From Alphaproteobacteria bacterium (GTDB lineage Bacteria; Pseudomonadota; Alphaproteobacteria; JACAEB01): a stretch of 50,841 nucleotides of DNA. Within the stretch, counting starts at the first letter, position 1, and each line of letters opens with the position of its first letter. Position numbers and translations under genes: made by a program. The stretch spans positions 1 through 50,841 of the forward strand of contig JACKLE010000012.1 in NCBI GenBank assembly GCA_024236075.1, read 5' to 3'. Positions 1-8,842 of the stretch are shown piece after piece. The notes beneath the pieces are model-generated. The model did no database searches. It had not been told where the DNA came from and worked only from the letters and a program-made list of their open reading frames with translations.

Positions 1-134
1 TCAAGATCCGTGCGATCTATCGGTCGAGCATCGCGCCGTATTTTGCGGGCGTGACGCTCGAGGACGCCGAGGCGATCCGCGGAGCCGTCGACGGGCGCGC
101 GACGGCGCAGGCGGGGGCGGAGGCTCATGGCTGA
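1..134 (+). CDS. 3' end of an unidentified gene upstream of the glycosyltransferase
   Basis: An open frame enters from the left edge and ends at TGA 132-134. The visible tail is 43 residues, beginning KIRAIYRSSIAPYF and ending in an Ala/Gly-rich stretch. The stop overlaps the ATG of the next gene (127) by 8 bases, which suggests an operon with the polysaccharide glycosyltransferase. The piece is too short to assign a family; from its position a polysaccharide gene is likely, but that is inference only. Confidence 0.5.
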   Translation, partial: KIRAIYRSSIAPYFAGVTLEDAEAIRGAVDGRATAQAGAEAHG

Positions 135-1017
135 CGAACCGGCAGAGGGAACGGCGCCCTGCACCTTCTCCCTCATCGTCTCGACGCTGGGGCGCGGCAG
201 CGACATCGTCCGCCTCTTCGAGAGTCTCGAGCGGCAGAGCTGCCCGAGCTTCGAGGTGATCGTCGTCGATCAGAACGATGACGATCGGGTGGGCGCGGCT
301 CTCGCCGGTCGCGATTGGCCGTTCCCAGTCTCCCGCATCCGCACCCCCGGCGAGCGCGGCCTGAGCCGCGGGCGCAATGTCGGCTGGCGCCGGTCCAACG
401 GCGCCGTCGTCGGATTTCCCGACGACGATTGCTGGTATCCGCCGACTTTGCTCGCGGATGTGCGGCGGCTGATGGGAAGCGGCGGCCCCGATATCCTGTG
501 CGGGCGCGCGGCCGACGAAACCGGACGGAGCATCAATGGCCGCTTCGAGACCCGGCCTCAAAACGTCACGCGACGGAACGTATGGACAACGCAGATCGAG
601 TGGATGGTCTTCTTCAGGCGAGCCTCGCTCGAGAGCGTGGGCGGCTATGACGAGGGGCTCGGCGTGGGCGCGCCGACTCCTTGGCAGGCCGCCGAGGGGC
701 AGGACATTCTCTTGCGGGCGCTCGATGCAGGCCTCGTCTGCCGCTATGACCCCGCGCTCTACGGCCATCACGCCGAGCTCAACGTCGAAACTCCCGATGC
801 CGCCATGCGGCGTAAGGGCCGCATGTATGCCCGCGGCATGGGCTTCGTCTTGCGCAAGCACGGGTTCGGTCCGGAGATCGCCGCCTATTGGGCGATGCGC
901 GCGGTCGCCAATCTCGTCCGGTCGGCCCTTTCCGGATATGGACGGCGCACGAGCTACTATGCCCAGGTAGCGCTGGGCCGGCTGGAAGGGTGGGCCGGTC
1001 GAGGCACGCCGCTTTAG
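127..1017 (+). CDS. family 2 glycosyltransferase
   Basis: A 296-residue cytoplasmic GT-A glycosyltransferase, likely adding a sugar to a lipid-linked exopolysaccharide repeat unit. It opens with the family's beta-strand SLIVSTLGRG (about residues 15-24), then VIVVDQNDDD, then a metal-binding acidic cluster FPDDDCWYP (about 97-104). A GQDILLRAL helix (about 200) sits where the catalytic-base region of GT2 enzymes lies. No membrane segment is evident. The ATG at 127 has GGAGG upstream and overlaps the preceding stop by 8 bases. The next gene is convergent, so this closes a plus-strand operon. Donor and acceptor sugars cannot be read from sequence. Confidence 0.85.
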   Translation: MADEPAEGTAPCTFSLIVSTLGRGSDIVRLFESLERQSCPSFEVIVVDQNDDDRVGAALAGRDWPFPVSRIRTPGERGLSRGRNVGWRRSNGAVVGFPDDDCWYPPTLLADVRRLMGSGGPDILCGRAADETGRSINGRFETRPQNVTRRNVWTTQIEWMVFFRRASLESVGGYDEGLGVGAPTPWQAAEGQDILLRALDAGLVCRYDPALYGHHAELNVETPDAAMRRKGRMYARGMGFVLRKHGFGPEIAAYWAMRAVANLVRSALSGYGRRTSYYAQVALGRLEGWAGRGTPL

Positions 1018-1068
1018 AAGGCGCCGGGCCGAAGGCATCGGCGCGTGTCCGTCCGGCCACGGACGTCT

Positions 1069-2514
1069 TCAGCTCAGCGGCGAGCCGTCGAGCGCGCGGT
1101 CCGCGACGGTGGCGGCCGTCGGCGCTCGCGATGCGCGCGGGGCCGTTTCGCGGCAGGTGACCGCGAGAGCCGAGAGCGAGACAAAGAAAAGCCCGGGATC
1201 GGGCGTCGTTCCCGAGACGAGTTGGGCGGCGAGTATGCTCGCGGCGCACGCCGAGGCGGCCCTCAGCCAGGCCCATTCCATGCTGCCGCGAGCGGGGCGC
1301 GGGGTGGGACGCAGATAGACGAACCAAAGGAATCCGCAAAAGAGCAGCGTCCCGGGGATGCCGACGTTCGAGAGAAGCACGGCGATCAGGCCATTGGAGC
1401 GCAGCGAGCCGATGCCCGCGCCGAGGCCATAGGTCGCGAAGAAGGCGCGATAGCCGTACTCGGCCCATAAGCCCCGTTCGATGCCGGATTCGCTTCCCGC
1501 CTTCTTGAAGATGAGCTCGTCGAGAAGCTCGCCGACAAAGGCTCCGATCGGTGTGGCCACGAGCAGCACGAGAGCGACGACCGAGACAGTCGCGCCGACG
1601 AGGACCGCCCAGGGGAGCGTGCGCTCGCGCACGCCGAAGCGCAGCGTGTCGAGAAGCGAGCGGCCGAGAAGAAGCGTGCCGACGACCGCGATGCTCGCAT
1701 AGGCCGTAGACGCGAAGGCGAGGATCGAGAAGGCGCCGCTGGCGGCCGCGAGAAGCCCTATGCGCGGCGTGCGCCGGTCGAGATAGAGGGAGGTGAAATA
1801 GGCGCACATGGCCGTCGAAAAGCCGCCGAAGATCGAGGCTTCCGCGAAGCCGCCGATGATGCGCTGGAAGCCGAGCGTCTGGTGCTGGGCGTGGATCACG
1901 TAGTTCGCCGTCCGGATGTAGGCGAGCAAGGGATCGAGCGCGAAGAGGTCGAGAACGCCGAGGCCGATATTCACCACGCAGGCGAGCTCGATCGCCCGGT
2001 GAAGCACGCGCGGGCCCCGCTCGGACGCGATCGCGCGCGCGAGCAGGAAGAAGAGAACTCCGAGCACCAGATAGGCGGACTGCGAGAAGTTCGAGGCGTT
2101 CGGCTCGAGGGGCACCAGGGGCGAGCGGATCGGTCCGCCGAGATAGATGGCGTTCTGGGGCTCGCGCGCGAGGCTGAAGACCAAAAAGGCGTGGTGGAAG
2201 AGGCGCGGGTAGAGGAGGGACGCGAAGACCCCATAGGCCGCGAAGCTGACGAGGAGGAGTGCGCTCAGCGGCAGCGGCGCGACCGTCTGGCGCTGCCGGC
2301 TGACGAGGAAGAGCGCGCCCGCCGTGGCGAGCGAAAGCGCGGCCGTCGTGTGCGCCGCGAGGAGGCTGATGCCGCCGACCGCCGGGAGATTTACGACGGC
2401 GAGCGCGCCGAACGGCAGGAAGCCGATCGCGAGGACGACACCGTTCGCGATATCCCGCCTCAGGGCGAACGCGACGATCCCGACGACGAATATCCCGGCG
2501 AGGGTGAGCTCCAT
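1069..2514 (-). CDS. Wzy/O-antigen-ligase-like polysaccharide polymerase (first copy)
   Basis: A 481-residue integral inner-membrane protein with about ten or more hydrophobic segments. The C-terminal half has the Wzy_C-type pattern: a periplasmic segment ending in RGLWAEYGYRAF, then a glycine motif (GLGAGIGSLRSNG) and a further hydrophobic helix. Such proteins polymerise or ligate undecaprenyl-linked repeat units in the periplasm. The ATG at 2514 is preceded by GGAGG at good spacing. It diverges from the GT4 gene at 2617, with about 100 bases between them for promoters. A second, only distantly similar polymerase-like gene lies at 3659-4990. Polymerase versus ligase cannot be decided from sequence. 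Confidence 0.75.
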   Translation of the reverse strand: MELTLAGIFVVGIVAFALRRDIANGVVLAIGFLPFGALAVVNLPAVGGISLLAAHTTAALSLATAGALFLVSRQRQTVAPLPLSALLLVSFAAYGVFASLLYPRLFHHAFLVFSLAREPQNAIYLGGPIRSPLVPLEPNASNFSQSAYLVLGVLFFLLARAIASERGPRVLHRAIELACVVNIGLGVLDLFALDPLLAYIRTANYVIHAQHQTLGFQRIIGGFAEASIFGGFSTAMCAYFTSLYLDRRTPRIGLLAAASGAFSILAFASTAYASIAVVGTLLLGRSLLDTLRFGVRERTLPWAVLVGATVSVVALVLLVATPIGAFVGELLDELIFKKAGSESGIERGLWAEYGYRAFFATYGLGAGIGSLRSNGLIAVLLSNVGIPGTLLFCGFLWFVYLRPTPRPARGSMEWAWLRAASACAASILAAQLVSGTTPDPGLFFVSLSALAVTCRETAPRASRAPTAATVADRALDGSPLS

Positions 2515-2616
2515 GGGCAGCCTCCGCCTTGCCTCTTAGCGGATGCGCGAGCTATTTGCACGGGCGCGCCCCTGTCGAGGCGCCTCTGGTTCCTGCGACC
2601 TCGAGGAGTCGTGTCC

Positions 2617-3714
2617 ATGCGGACCGCCATCGTGCACTACTGGCTTTTTCACATGCGCGGCGGCGAAAAGGTAGTCGAGGCCCTGTGCGAGCTTTATCCC
2701 GACGCGGATATTTTCACGCATCTCTACGACCCGTCGGAGCTCTCGTCCGCCATCTCGTCGCACCGCGTGGCCACGACCTTCATCGCAAGGCTCCCCTTCG
2801 CGCGCCGGCTCTATCGCCACTACCTGCCGCTCATGCCGCTCGCGCTCGAGGAGCTCGACCTCTCCGCCTACGATCTCGTGATCTCCAGCGAGGCGGGGCC
2901 GGCCAAGGGCGTCATCACGCGGCCGGATGCGCTGCATGTCTGCTATTGCCACTCGCCCATGCGCTATCTTTGGGACCAGTACCATATCTATCTCAAGACG
3001 GCGGGCCTTCCGACCCGGGCTCTGATGCCGCTGCTCTTCCATGGCCTGCGCCAATGGGATGTCGCGAGCGCCTCCCGGGTCGACCATTTCATCGCGAACT
3101 CGACCGCCGTGGCGGCGCGCATCCGCAAATTCTACCGGCGTGACGCGGAAGTCATCCCTCCCCCGGTCGACGCGGCGAATTTCTCGAGCGCCGATCAGCG
3201 CCGGGACTATTATCTCTTCGTCGGCCAGCTCGTAGGCTACAAGCGCGCCGATCTTGCCGTCGAGGCGTTCAACAGGCTCGGCAAGCGCCTCGTCGTCATC
3301 GGCGACGGCGAAGAGTCGCGGGCGCTGAAGCATGTCGCGGGCCCCACGATCGAGTTCCTGGGAAAGGCGCCGTTCGACGTGCTGCGCCGGCACTATGGCG
3401 AGGCGCGCGCGCTCGTCTTCCCCGGCGAGGAGGATTTCGGAATCGTACCGGTGGAGGCCATGGCCTCCGGCACGCCCGTCATCGCCTTCGGCCGCGGCGG
3501 CGCGCTCGACAGCGTCGTCGACGGCACGACCGGGCTCTTCTTCCGCGAGCAGACGGTGGAGGCTCTCATCGAGGCCGTCGCGCGCTTCGAGGCGCAGGAG
3601 GAGCGCTTCGACCGCGCGGCGCTCGCGGCCCACGCCGCGCATTTCGACAAGAAGGTCTTCAAGGAGCGCTTCGCGGCGACGGTCGACCGGCTTCTCGGGC
3701 CTCGGGTCGATTGA
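2617..3714 (+). CDS. family 4 (GT-B) glycosyltransferase
   Basis: A 365-residue GT-B fold enzyme. It starts MRTAIVHYWLFHMRGGEKV, typical of GT4 mannosyl/glucosyl transferases that act on lipid-linked acceptors. The donor-binding half has the FVGQLVGYKRADLAVEAF segment and the E-x7-E signature (GEEDFGIVPVEAMASG, about residues 270-284). The ATG at 2617 was chosen because GAGGAG (2603-2608) lies 8 bases upstream; a GTG at 2611 is too close to that site. It is flanked by polymerase-like genes on the other strand. The last 56 bases overlap, tail to tail, the end of the 3659-4990 gene. Confidence 0.85.
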   Translation: MRTAIVHYWLFHMRGGEKVVEALCELYPDADIFTHLYDPSELSSAISSHRVATTFIARLPFARRLYRHYLPLMPLALEELDLSAYDLVISSEAGPAKGVITRPDALHVCYCHSPMRYLWDQYHIYLKTAGLPTRALMPLLFHGLRQWDVASASRVDHFIANSTAVAARIRKFYRRDAEVIPPPVDAANFSSADQRRDYYLFVGQLVGYKRADLAVEAFNRLGKRLVVIGDGEESRALKHVAGPTIEFLGKAPFDVLRRHYGEARALVFPGEEDFGIVPVEAMASGTPVIAFGRGGALDSVVDGTTGLFFREQTVEALIEAVARFEAQEERFDRAALAAHAAHFDKKVFKERFAATVDRLLGPRVD

Positions 3715-4990
3715 GCGCCGCGGCGGCAGGATGGGCGATGCGCCAGACGAGCCCCAGGAAGAGCGCGCACAGGAGCGCGAGCGGATAGGTCGAAAAGAGG
3801 GGAACACCGATCCCCATGAGCCCGAGCGTCAGGGCGCAGGCAAGCGCGAGAGCGAGCCGGAACCCTTCCCGCCGCACGCGCCTCCAGGCCGCCGCGATGC
3901 CGGCGAGAAGAGGAAGGACGGCGGCCAGCACGGCGAGGCTGCCGGCAAGGCCCGTCTCCTCGAGCCATATGAGCCAGGTGCCGGGAACGGCGATCGACGC
4001 GAGGCGGTTAAGAGACGATTGCGGAAGGTAGCGCTGCGCGAGCGCCTCCGACGTGCCGAGCCCGTGGCCGAAGGCGGGCGCCTCCAGAAAGGCGCGCCAA
4101 TGGCTCGCCGCGACGAGGAGACGGTCGCCGCCGAGCAGCGCGTGTTCGGCTCCGCTCCAAAAGGGGAGAAGGCCGGCCGCCGATGCGATCGCCAGTGGCA
4201 GCAGGACGGCGACCGTGAGCGCCGTGACCACGCGCATGGACGTGGTCGTCGCCTGTTTCGCGGGGCGCATGGCACCGAGAGCGAACAGGCATGCCGCCCC
4301 GACGCAGAGCGCCAACCCGGCGTCGGGCGAGGCCGCGACCCAGATGGCGGCCAGCGCGACAAGGAATGTCGCGCCTGCGAGCCCGAGCTCGCGGAGCAGG
4401 GCCGGCGCGAGCGTCCTTCCGCGATAGCCTGCAAGCCGCTCGCTCGTCAGGGTGCGGCGCATATCGGCGAGCGCGACCAGGGCGAGGAGAGCGAAGAGCG
4501 CTCCCGTCGCGTCGAGGCGGGCGGGCTGGGCCCGCAGGACGGTGGCCACGCTCTCCGCCGTTTGCCCCGCGAGGGACGTGCCGACGAACCAAAGTCCGTA
4601 GACGAGTCCCGCGGCAAGCGTCGTCTCGCCAACGAGGGACGCGGCGCGTCTGCTCTGCCCGGCGCCGAGCCCGATCAGGAAGGCCGCCCCGAGGCCGATG
4701 AGCTTGCCGGCCTCCACATAGGCGCCGTAGGTCTCGTCCGGAGAAACGGATGCCGCGAATATGGGCCGTGTCAGGACGATGAGAAGCGTGACGCAGAAGA
4801 AGAACGCAGCGTAGGCCGGAAAAGGTCTCGCCAGTACCGATTCGCGCGCCGGCGCGGCGGCAAGAAGCGCCAGGGCCGCGAGAATCGCGAGGATGGCGAG
4901 GAGCGAGGCGGCGAATGCGTTCGACCAGCCGCCCGTCGCGAGCGCGAGAAATGCGAGGAGAACCAATGCGGCTGCTGGGAATTGGGCCAT
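3659..4990 (-). CDS. Wzy/O-antigen-ligase-like membrane protein (second copy)
   Basis: A 443-residue polytopic inner-membrane protein. From about residue 300 it carries the ligase/polymerase pattern HWRAFLEAPAFGHGLGTSEAL, followed by a large extracytoplasmic loop and hydrophobic helices. It probably polymerises or transfers the exopolysaccharide chain; it resembles the 1069-2514 protein in architecture rather than in close sequence. The C-terminal tail (about 18 residues, Arg/Pro rich) is encoded inside the 3' end of the convergent glycosyltransferase gene, a 56-base overlap. It lies 30 bases downstream of the Wzc-like gene on the same strand, so co-transcription is likely. Confidence 0.75.
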   Translation of the reverse strand: MAQFPAAALVLLAFLALATGGWSNAFAASLLAILAILAALALLAAAPARESVLARPFPAYAAFFFCVTLLIVLTRPIFAASVSPDETYGAYVEAGKLIGLGAAFLIGLGAGQSRRAASLVGETTLAAGLVYGLWFVGTSLAGQTAESVATVLRAQPARLDATGALFALLALVALADMRRTLTSERLAGYRGRTLAPALLRELGLAGATFLVALAAIWVAASPDAGLALCVGAACLFALGAMRPAKQATTTSMRVVTALTVAVLLPLAIASAAGLLPFWSGAEHALLGGDRLLVAASHWRAFLEAPAFGHGLGTSEALAQRYLPQSSLNRLASIAVPGTWLIWLEETGLAGSLAVLAAVLPLLAGIAAAWRRVRREGFRLALALACALTLGLMGIGVPLFSTYPLALLCALFLGLVWRIAHPAAAALNRPEAREAGRPSPRSAP

Positions 4991-5020
4991 TCGCGGCGGG
5001 TCCCTGCGCGGCGCGGCCGC

Positions 5021-7279
5021 CTAGTTGTGGTAATACTGCGAGTAGGTCTTGTAATGGACGTGGCCGGACGAATAGCGCGTGATCGCGCGCATGTCCGTCC
5101 TGTTGAGCACGATTCCGCCGATCTTGGCATGGACCTTCTGCAGCTCGTTGAGCGCGGTCTGCACGACGGTGCGCGCCGTCGCCCGCCATTGCACGACGAG
5201 CAGGACCGCATCCGCGTGCTGGGCGAGGACGAGCGCGTCGGCGACGGCGAAGACCGGCGCCGAATCGAGGAGGATCACGTCGAAGGTGCGCTCGAGCTCG
5301 GCGATGAGGTCGGCGAACTGGCCGGAGGCGAAGACGTCCGACGGCAGATAGGTGCTGTCCGAGAGCGGAAGGACCGACATCTTCGTGGCGCTGTCGACGA
5401 CGAGCGCGCTCGCCAGCGGTTCGCGCCCCGCCATGACCTCGAGAAGGCCGGTCTTGGTGGTGATGGCGAGGCGCTGGGTGAGATCGCGCCGGCGCAGGTC
5501 GGCATCGACCACGACGACGCGCATTCCGGCGCGCGCGAGCGTCCTGCCGAGCGCGATGGTGCTCGCCGTCTTGCCTTCGCCGGGTATCGAGGAGGTGATC
5601 TGGAGAAGCTGCGGGCGCCGCTCGACATTGGAAAGGAAGAGCGATGCCTTGATGGCGCGGAAGGCCTCCGAATAAGTCGAGAACGGCCGGGCGATGAGAT
5701 AGTCGATGGGGCTCAGGATCGAGCCGTTGACCGTGCGATCCTCGTCGCGAAGCGCCGGCACGAGGCCGAGGACGGGGGCCGAGGTGCGTCGCTCGATCTC
5801 CTCCGGGAGGCTGTAGCCGAGATCGAGAATTTCGAGCAGCGCGGCGAGCCCGGCTCCGGCGCCGAGACCGGCGACCACGATCGCGAGAAGGAGCAGCTTC
5901 GTGCGGGGAGCGCTCGGCGCGTTCGGCACGACGGCGCGCGATACGATCTGCGCGTCCGATTGGACGAGGCCTTCCTGCTCGCTGGTCTGGTGGAAGCGCG
6001 AGAGGAACGACTCGTAAAGCGAGCGCAGGGATTCGGCGTTGCGCTCGAGCTCGCGGAGCCGCACCAGCGAATTGTTGTTTTCGACGAGACGCGTCTGGGC
6101 CTGCTCCTGGCTCGCGGTGAGGCTCGTCACACGCTCGCGGGCGACCGCGACTTCGTTTTCGAGATTTGCGACGATGCGATTGATCTCGGCACGGATCTGG
6201 CCGTTGAGGTCGTCCATCTCGCGGTTGACGCGCTGAAGGTCGGGGTGCTTGGGCCCCAGCGTGCCCTCCAGCTCGGCCCGCTTGCGCCCGACCTCGGCGA
6301 GCTGGCCGCGGAGCTGCTGAATGACGTCCGACGTCAGAACCTCGGCGATCGTGTCGGGCGAGCCGCCCTGCCTCATACGCTGGCGCACGGCGGTGAGGCG
6401 CGCATTGCGCTCGGCGAGCGCGGCCTTGGCGGCGGTGAGCTGGGAATTGAGATCGACGAGCTGCGCCTCCGTCAGCGTCGAGCCCTCCGCCGAGAGAAGC
6501 CCGGCCTCGGTGCGAAAGGATTCGACTGCGGCCTCGGCGGTCTCGACCTGGCCGCGCAGCTCCGCGAGGCGGTCCGAGAGCCAGGTGTTGGCGCGCTTCG
6601 TCGCGTCGAACTTGGCTTCGAGCTGCTGCACGAGATAGCGGTCCGCGACCATGTTGGCGATGGCCGCGGCGCGCTCGGGGTCCTGTGACGTTGCCGATAT
6701 CGTCATGAGGAAGCTTGTGCCGTCGCGCTTGACGACGAGGCTGCCGCGAAGCTGATCGACGATGCGGTTCGCGAGGCGCTCGCGCGCGACCGCTTCGTCC
6801 GGGGATGGCCGCTCGGGACGGCCCAGAACGCCGGCCGTCGCGAGCACGGATCGCAGGAAGCCCGTCACCGCCCGCTTCGCGCGCTCGATCGCCCCCGGTT
6901 CGGCGAGGTCCGGATTGAACTCCGGCGTCTCGGCGAGGCTCAGCCGTTCCGCCACGTCGCTCAGCAGCGAGCGGGATCTCATGACCCCGACCTCGGTGTC
7001 GACGGTCGCCGAATCCGGCGACAGGCCGGCGAGCACGGCCTGAAGGTCGATGATCTCGCGCTTGCGCAGATCGAGCACGACGGTCGAGGTTGCCGTGTAG
7101 CTGGGCGTAAGCTGCGTGAGCCAGACCGCGCCGAGGACCGTGACGGCGGCCGCCGCGATCCAGAACGTCCAGGCGCGGCGCCGGTAGATGCCGTAGAGGC
7201 GGCGCAGGGCCTCGCCGACCGAGATCCGCTCCTCGGCCGCGATCTCACCCGAATGGAGATGGGCGCTTTGCGTGTCCAT
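5021..7279 (-). CDS. Wzc-like polysaccharide co-polymerase with BY-kinase domain
   Basis: A 752-residue inner-membrane protein controlling exopolysaccharide chain length and export. Order of parts: a Wzz domain with TM1 at about residues 38-57, a long periplasmic coiled-coil region (about 200-430), TM2 at about 460-482, then a cytoplasmic bacterial tyrosine kinase. The kinase shows Walker A (PGEGKTAS, about 565), Walker A' (VVVVDADLRR, about 590) and Walker B (VILLDSAP, about 668). It ends in a tyrosine cluster (YSSGHVHYKTYSQYYHN), the usual autophosphorylation tail. Kinase and Wzz parts are fused, as in Wzc, not split as in HfsA/HfsB. Neighbours are polymerase, beta-barrel and Wza-like genes on the same strand. 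Confidence 0.92.
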   Translation of the reverse strand: MDTQSAHLHSGEIAAEERISVGEALRRLYGIYRRRAWTFWIAAAAVTVLGAVWLTQLTPSYTATSTVVLDLRKREIIDLQAVLAGLSPDSATVDTEVGVMRSRSLLSDVAERLSLAETPEFNPDLAEPGAIERAKRAVTGFLRSVLATAGVLGRPERPSPDEAVARERLANRIVDQLRGSLVVKRDGTSFLMTISATSQDPERAAAIANMVADRYLVQQLEAKFDATKRANTWLSDRLAELRGQVETAEAAVESFRTEAGLLSAEGSTLTEAQLVDLNSQLTAAKAALAERNARLTAVRQRMRQGGSPDTIAEVLTSDVIQQLRGQLAEVGRKRAELEGTLGPKHPDLQRVNREMDDLNGQIRAEINRIVANLENEVAVARERVTSLTASQEQAQTRLVENNNSLVRLRELERNAESLRSLYESFLSRFHQTSEQEGLVQSDAQIVSRAVVPNAPSAPRTKLLLLAIVVAGLGAGAGLAALLEILDLGYSLPEEIERRTSAPVLGLVPALRDEDRTVNGSILSPIDYLIARPFSTYSEAFRAIKASLFLSNVERRPQLLQITSSIPGEGKTASTIALGRTLARAGMRVVVVDADLRRRDLTQRLAITTKTGLLEVMAGREPLASALVVDSATKMSVLPLSDSTYLPSDVFASGQFADLIAELERTFDVILLDSAPVFAVADALVLAQHADAVLLVVQWRATARTVVQTALNELQKVHAKIGGIVLNRTDMRAITRYSSGHVHYKTYSQYYHN

Positions 7280-7333
7280 GCAGCCTAGAGCCCCTTCTTC
7301 GTCCGTATTCGTTTCATCGCCGGCGCACGCTCG

Positions 7334-8668
7334 CTAGAAGCGCAGGCGCCAGGTCGCCGACACGCTGTTGATGCGATAGTCCGATCCGGCGGCCGTACCG
7401 GTGGAGTCCGAGTGGTCGTAGGCGTATCTGCCGTCGACCTCCATGTTTCGATTGAGCTGCCAGGCGAGCGACGAGCTGAAGCCGTGGATCCTGTCGTCGC
7501 GATCGATGCTGCTGAAGCTGTCGGTCCCGTAGCGATAGGTCCAGCTCAGGACGAGATTGCGCAGAAACTCGTAGTCGAGGCTCGCCGAATAGAAGGTGGA
7601 GACACGCCGCGCGCTGTCGGTGAGGTCCGCATCGTTGACCGTGCGGCCGATTCGGGCCGAGAGCGTCATGAGCTGGGTGAGATACCACTCCGCCTCGCCG
7701 CGCATCGCGAGGCCGCTTTCCGTTCCCAGCGAGGAGGCATCGAACGACTGTTCGTAATATCCCAAAGCGAGCTCGCCGCGCGCGCTGTCGGAGAGGGCGA
7801 AGCCGGCGCCGAGCAGCAGATCGTAGCCGGTCGAATCGCGCTTCGGGCCCGCCGCGGGCATTTCGTCAAACTGCCGCCAATTGGCCGAACCCTCGACGAG
7901 CAGATACATGTCGGGGCTCACGGCGATCTCGTCGCGCGCGGACACCGTGAAAACGCTCCGATCGCGGTAGGCCTGGTCGATCCTGGCGCCGGCGGCGTCG
8001 ACCGCGTCCTCGTAGTCGTATTGGACATACTGGCCCGCGAGGGTCAACCGCATGCGGGGCATCCTCTCCGTCGCGACGACCGAGACGTCCGTCTGCGCGA
8101 ATTCGATCGGCTCGCGGGGCTGAAGCGAGCGGGAGGTCGCCTCGGTGCGCGCCTCGACGAATTGCGCGTAGCCGCCGCGGGTTTCCACCGAGAGTCCGCT
8201 GGTGAGATCGAGGCGCAGGCTGGCCCTCGCGCGAGCGCGCGTGCTGTCTTCTCGCGAATTGTCGAGATAGTTCGCCGTGTCGAGGCCGACGGCGGCGGAA
8301 GCGGCGTGGCGCGACCAGTTCGTGGCGAGAGCCAGCGAGAGGGACTGCTTGAGCGCGTAGTCGTCGATCTTGTTCGACGGGGTCGCGAGCAGATTGTCGG
8401 TCCACGACCCGGTCGCGGCATAGCGCGGGCTCGCGACGAACGATCCGAGGCGAATGCCCTTCGGCGTGTATTCGGGGTGCGATCTGTCCTTCACGGCGAC
8501 GTTCTTGGGCCGCTCGAGGCTGCGGATCACGTCCGTGCCGTCCTCGGCCCAGGCGGTCGAGGCGGAGTGCCCGACGAGCAGGACCAGCCCGGCGGCGAGC
8601 GCCGCGCGGCGCCGCTCGCCGGCCTGCCGATGTCGGAGGGCGCGCCTGTGCGCGCGCAGAGCCGCCAT
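7334..8668 (-). CDS. outer-membrane beta-barrel protein of the polysaccharide locus (EpsL-like)
   Basis: A 444-residue protein with an Arg-rich N-terminus and a hydrophobic stretch (AALAAGLVLLVGHSASTAWA) that fits a signal peptide cleaved near AWA-ED. The rest is alternating short amphipathic strands ending in an aromatic residue (SVSATWRLRF at the C-terminus), as in outer-membrane barrels of the BBP2_2/EpsL group found in exopolysaccharide operons. It probably forms or assists the outer-membrane exit of the polymer, since the Wza-like partner is short. The ATG at 8668 has GGGGTAGG at good spacing. It lies between the Wzc-like and Wza-like genes on the same strand. Family assignment is by pattern and context. 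Confidence 0.7.
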   Translation of the reverse strand: MAALRAHRRALRHRQAGERRRAALAAGLVLLVGHSASTAWAEDGTDVIRSLERPKNVAVKDRSHPEYTPKGIRLGSFVASPRYAATGSWTDNLLATPSNKIDDYALKQSLSLALATNWSRHAASAAVGLDTANYLDNSREDSTRARARASLRLDLTSGLSVETRGGYAQFVEARTEATSRSLQPREPIEFAQTDVSVVATERMPRMRLTLAGQYVQYDYEDAVDAAGARIDQAYRDRSVFTVSARDEIAVSPDMYLLVEGSANWRQFDEMPAAGPKRDSTGYDLLLGAGFALSDSARGELALGYYEQSFDASSLGTESGLAMRGEAEWYLTQLMTLSARIGRTVNDADLTDSARRVSTFYSASLDYEFLRNLVLSWTYRYGTDSFSSIDRDDRIHGFSSSLAWQLNRNMEVDGRYAYDHSDSTGTAAGSDYRINSVSATWRLRF

Positions 8669-8842
8669 GAAGACCTACCCCATCGCAGATCGGCCGACAC
8701 GGCCGAGCTTGCGCCTTAACGCCTTGAAACTACAACGCTTATGGCCGAAGGAAAAGCCCTGCTGCGGTGCAGCGAAACTTGCCCGCCGTCCTCGGTCGAT
8801 CGCAGCATAGCAGCAGCGGGCGCGGACCCAGAAGTTGCGCTC
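8669..8842. other. 174-bp gap between the Wza-like and beta-barrel genes
   Basis: No convincing open frame. The stretch contains a small inverted repeat near 8760 (CTGC-N6-GCAG) and a less GC-rich patch (8717-8745) that could hold a promoter for the beta-barrel gene. No consensus boxes are clear. Confidence 0.4.

Noticed and set aside
1882..2616. N-terminal extension of the GT4 glycosyltransferase
   Set aside because: It is antisense to the membrane polymerase gene. The canonical GT4 start MRTAIVHYW with a good ribosome site is at 2617.
3332..6688. Very long plus-strand open frame (over 1100 codons) opposite the Wzc-like and polymerase genes
   Set aside because: Composition is Arg/Glu/Gly-rich with no family pattern; it is antisense to clearly conserved proteins. 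Long stop-free frames are expected in GC-rich DNA.
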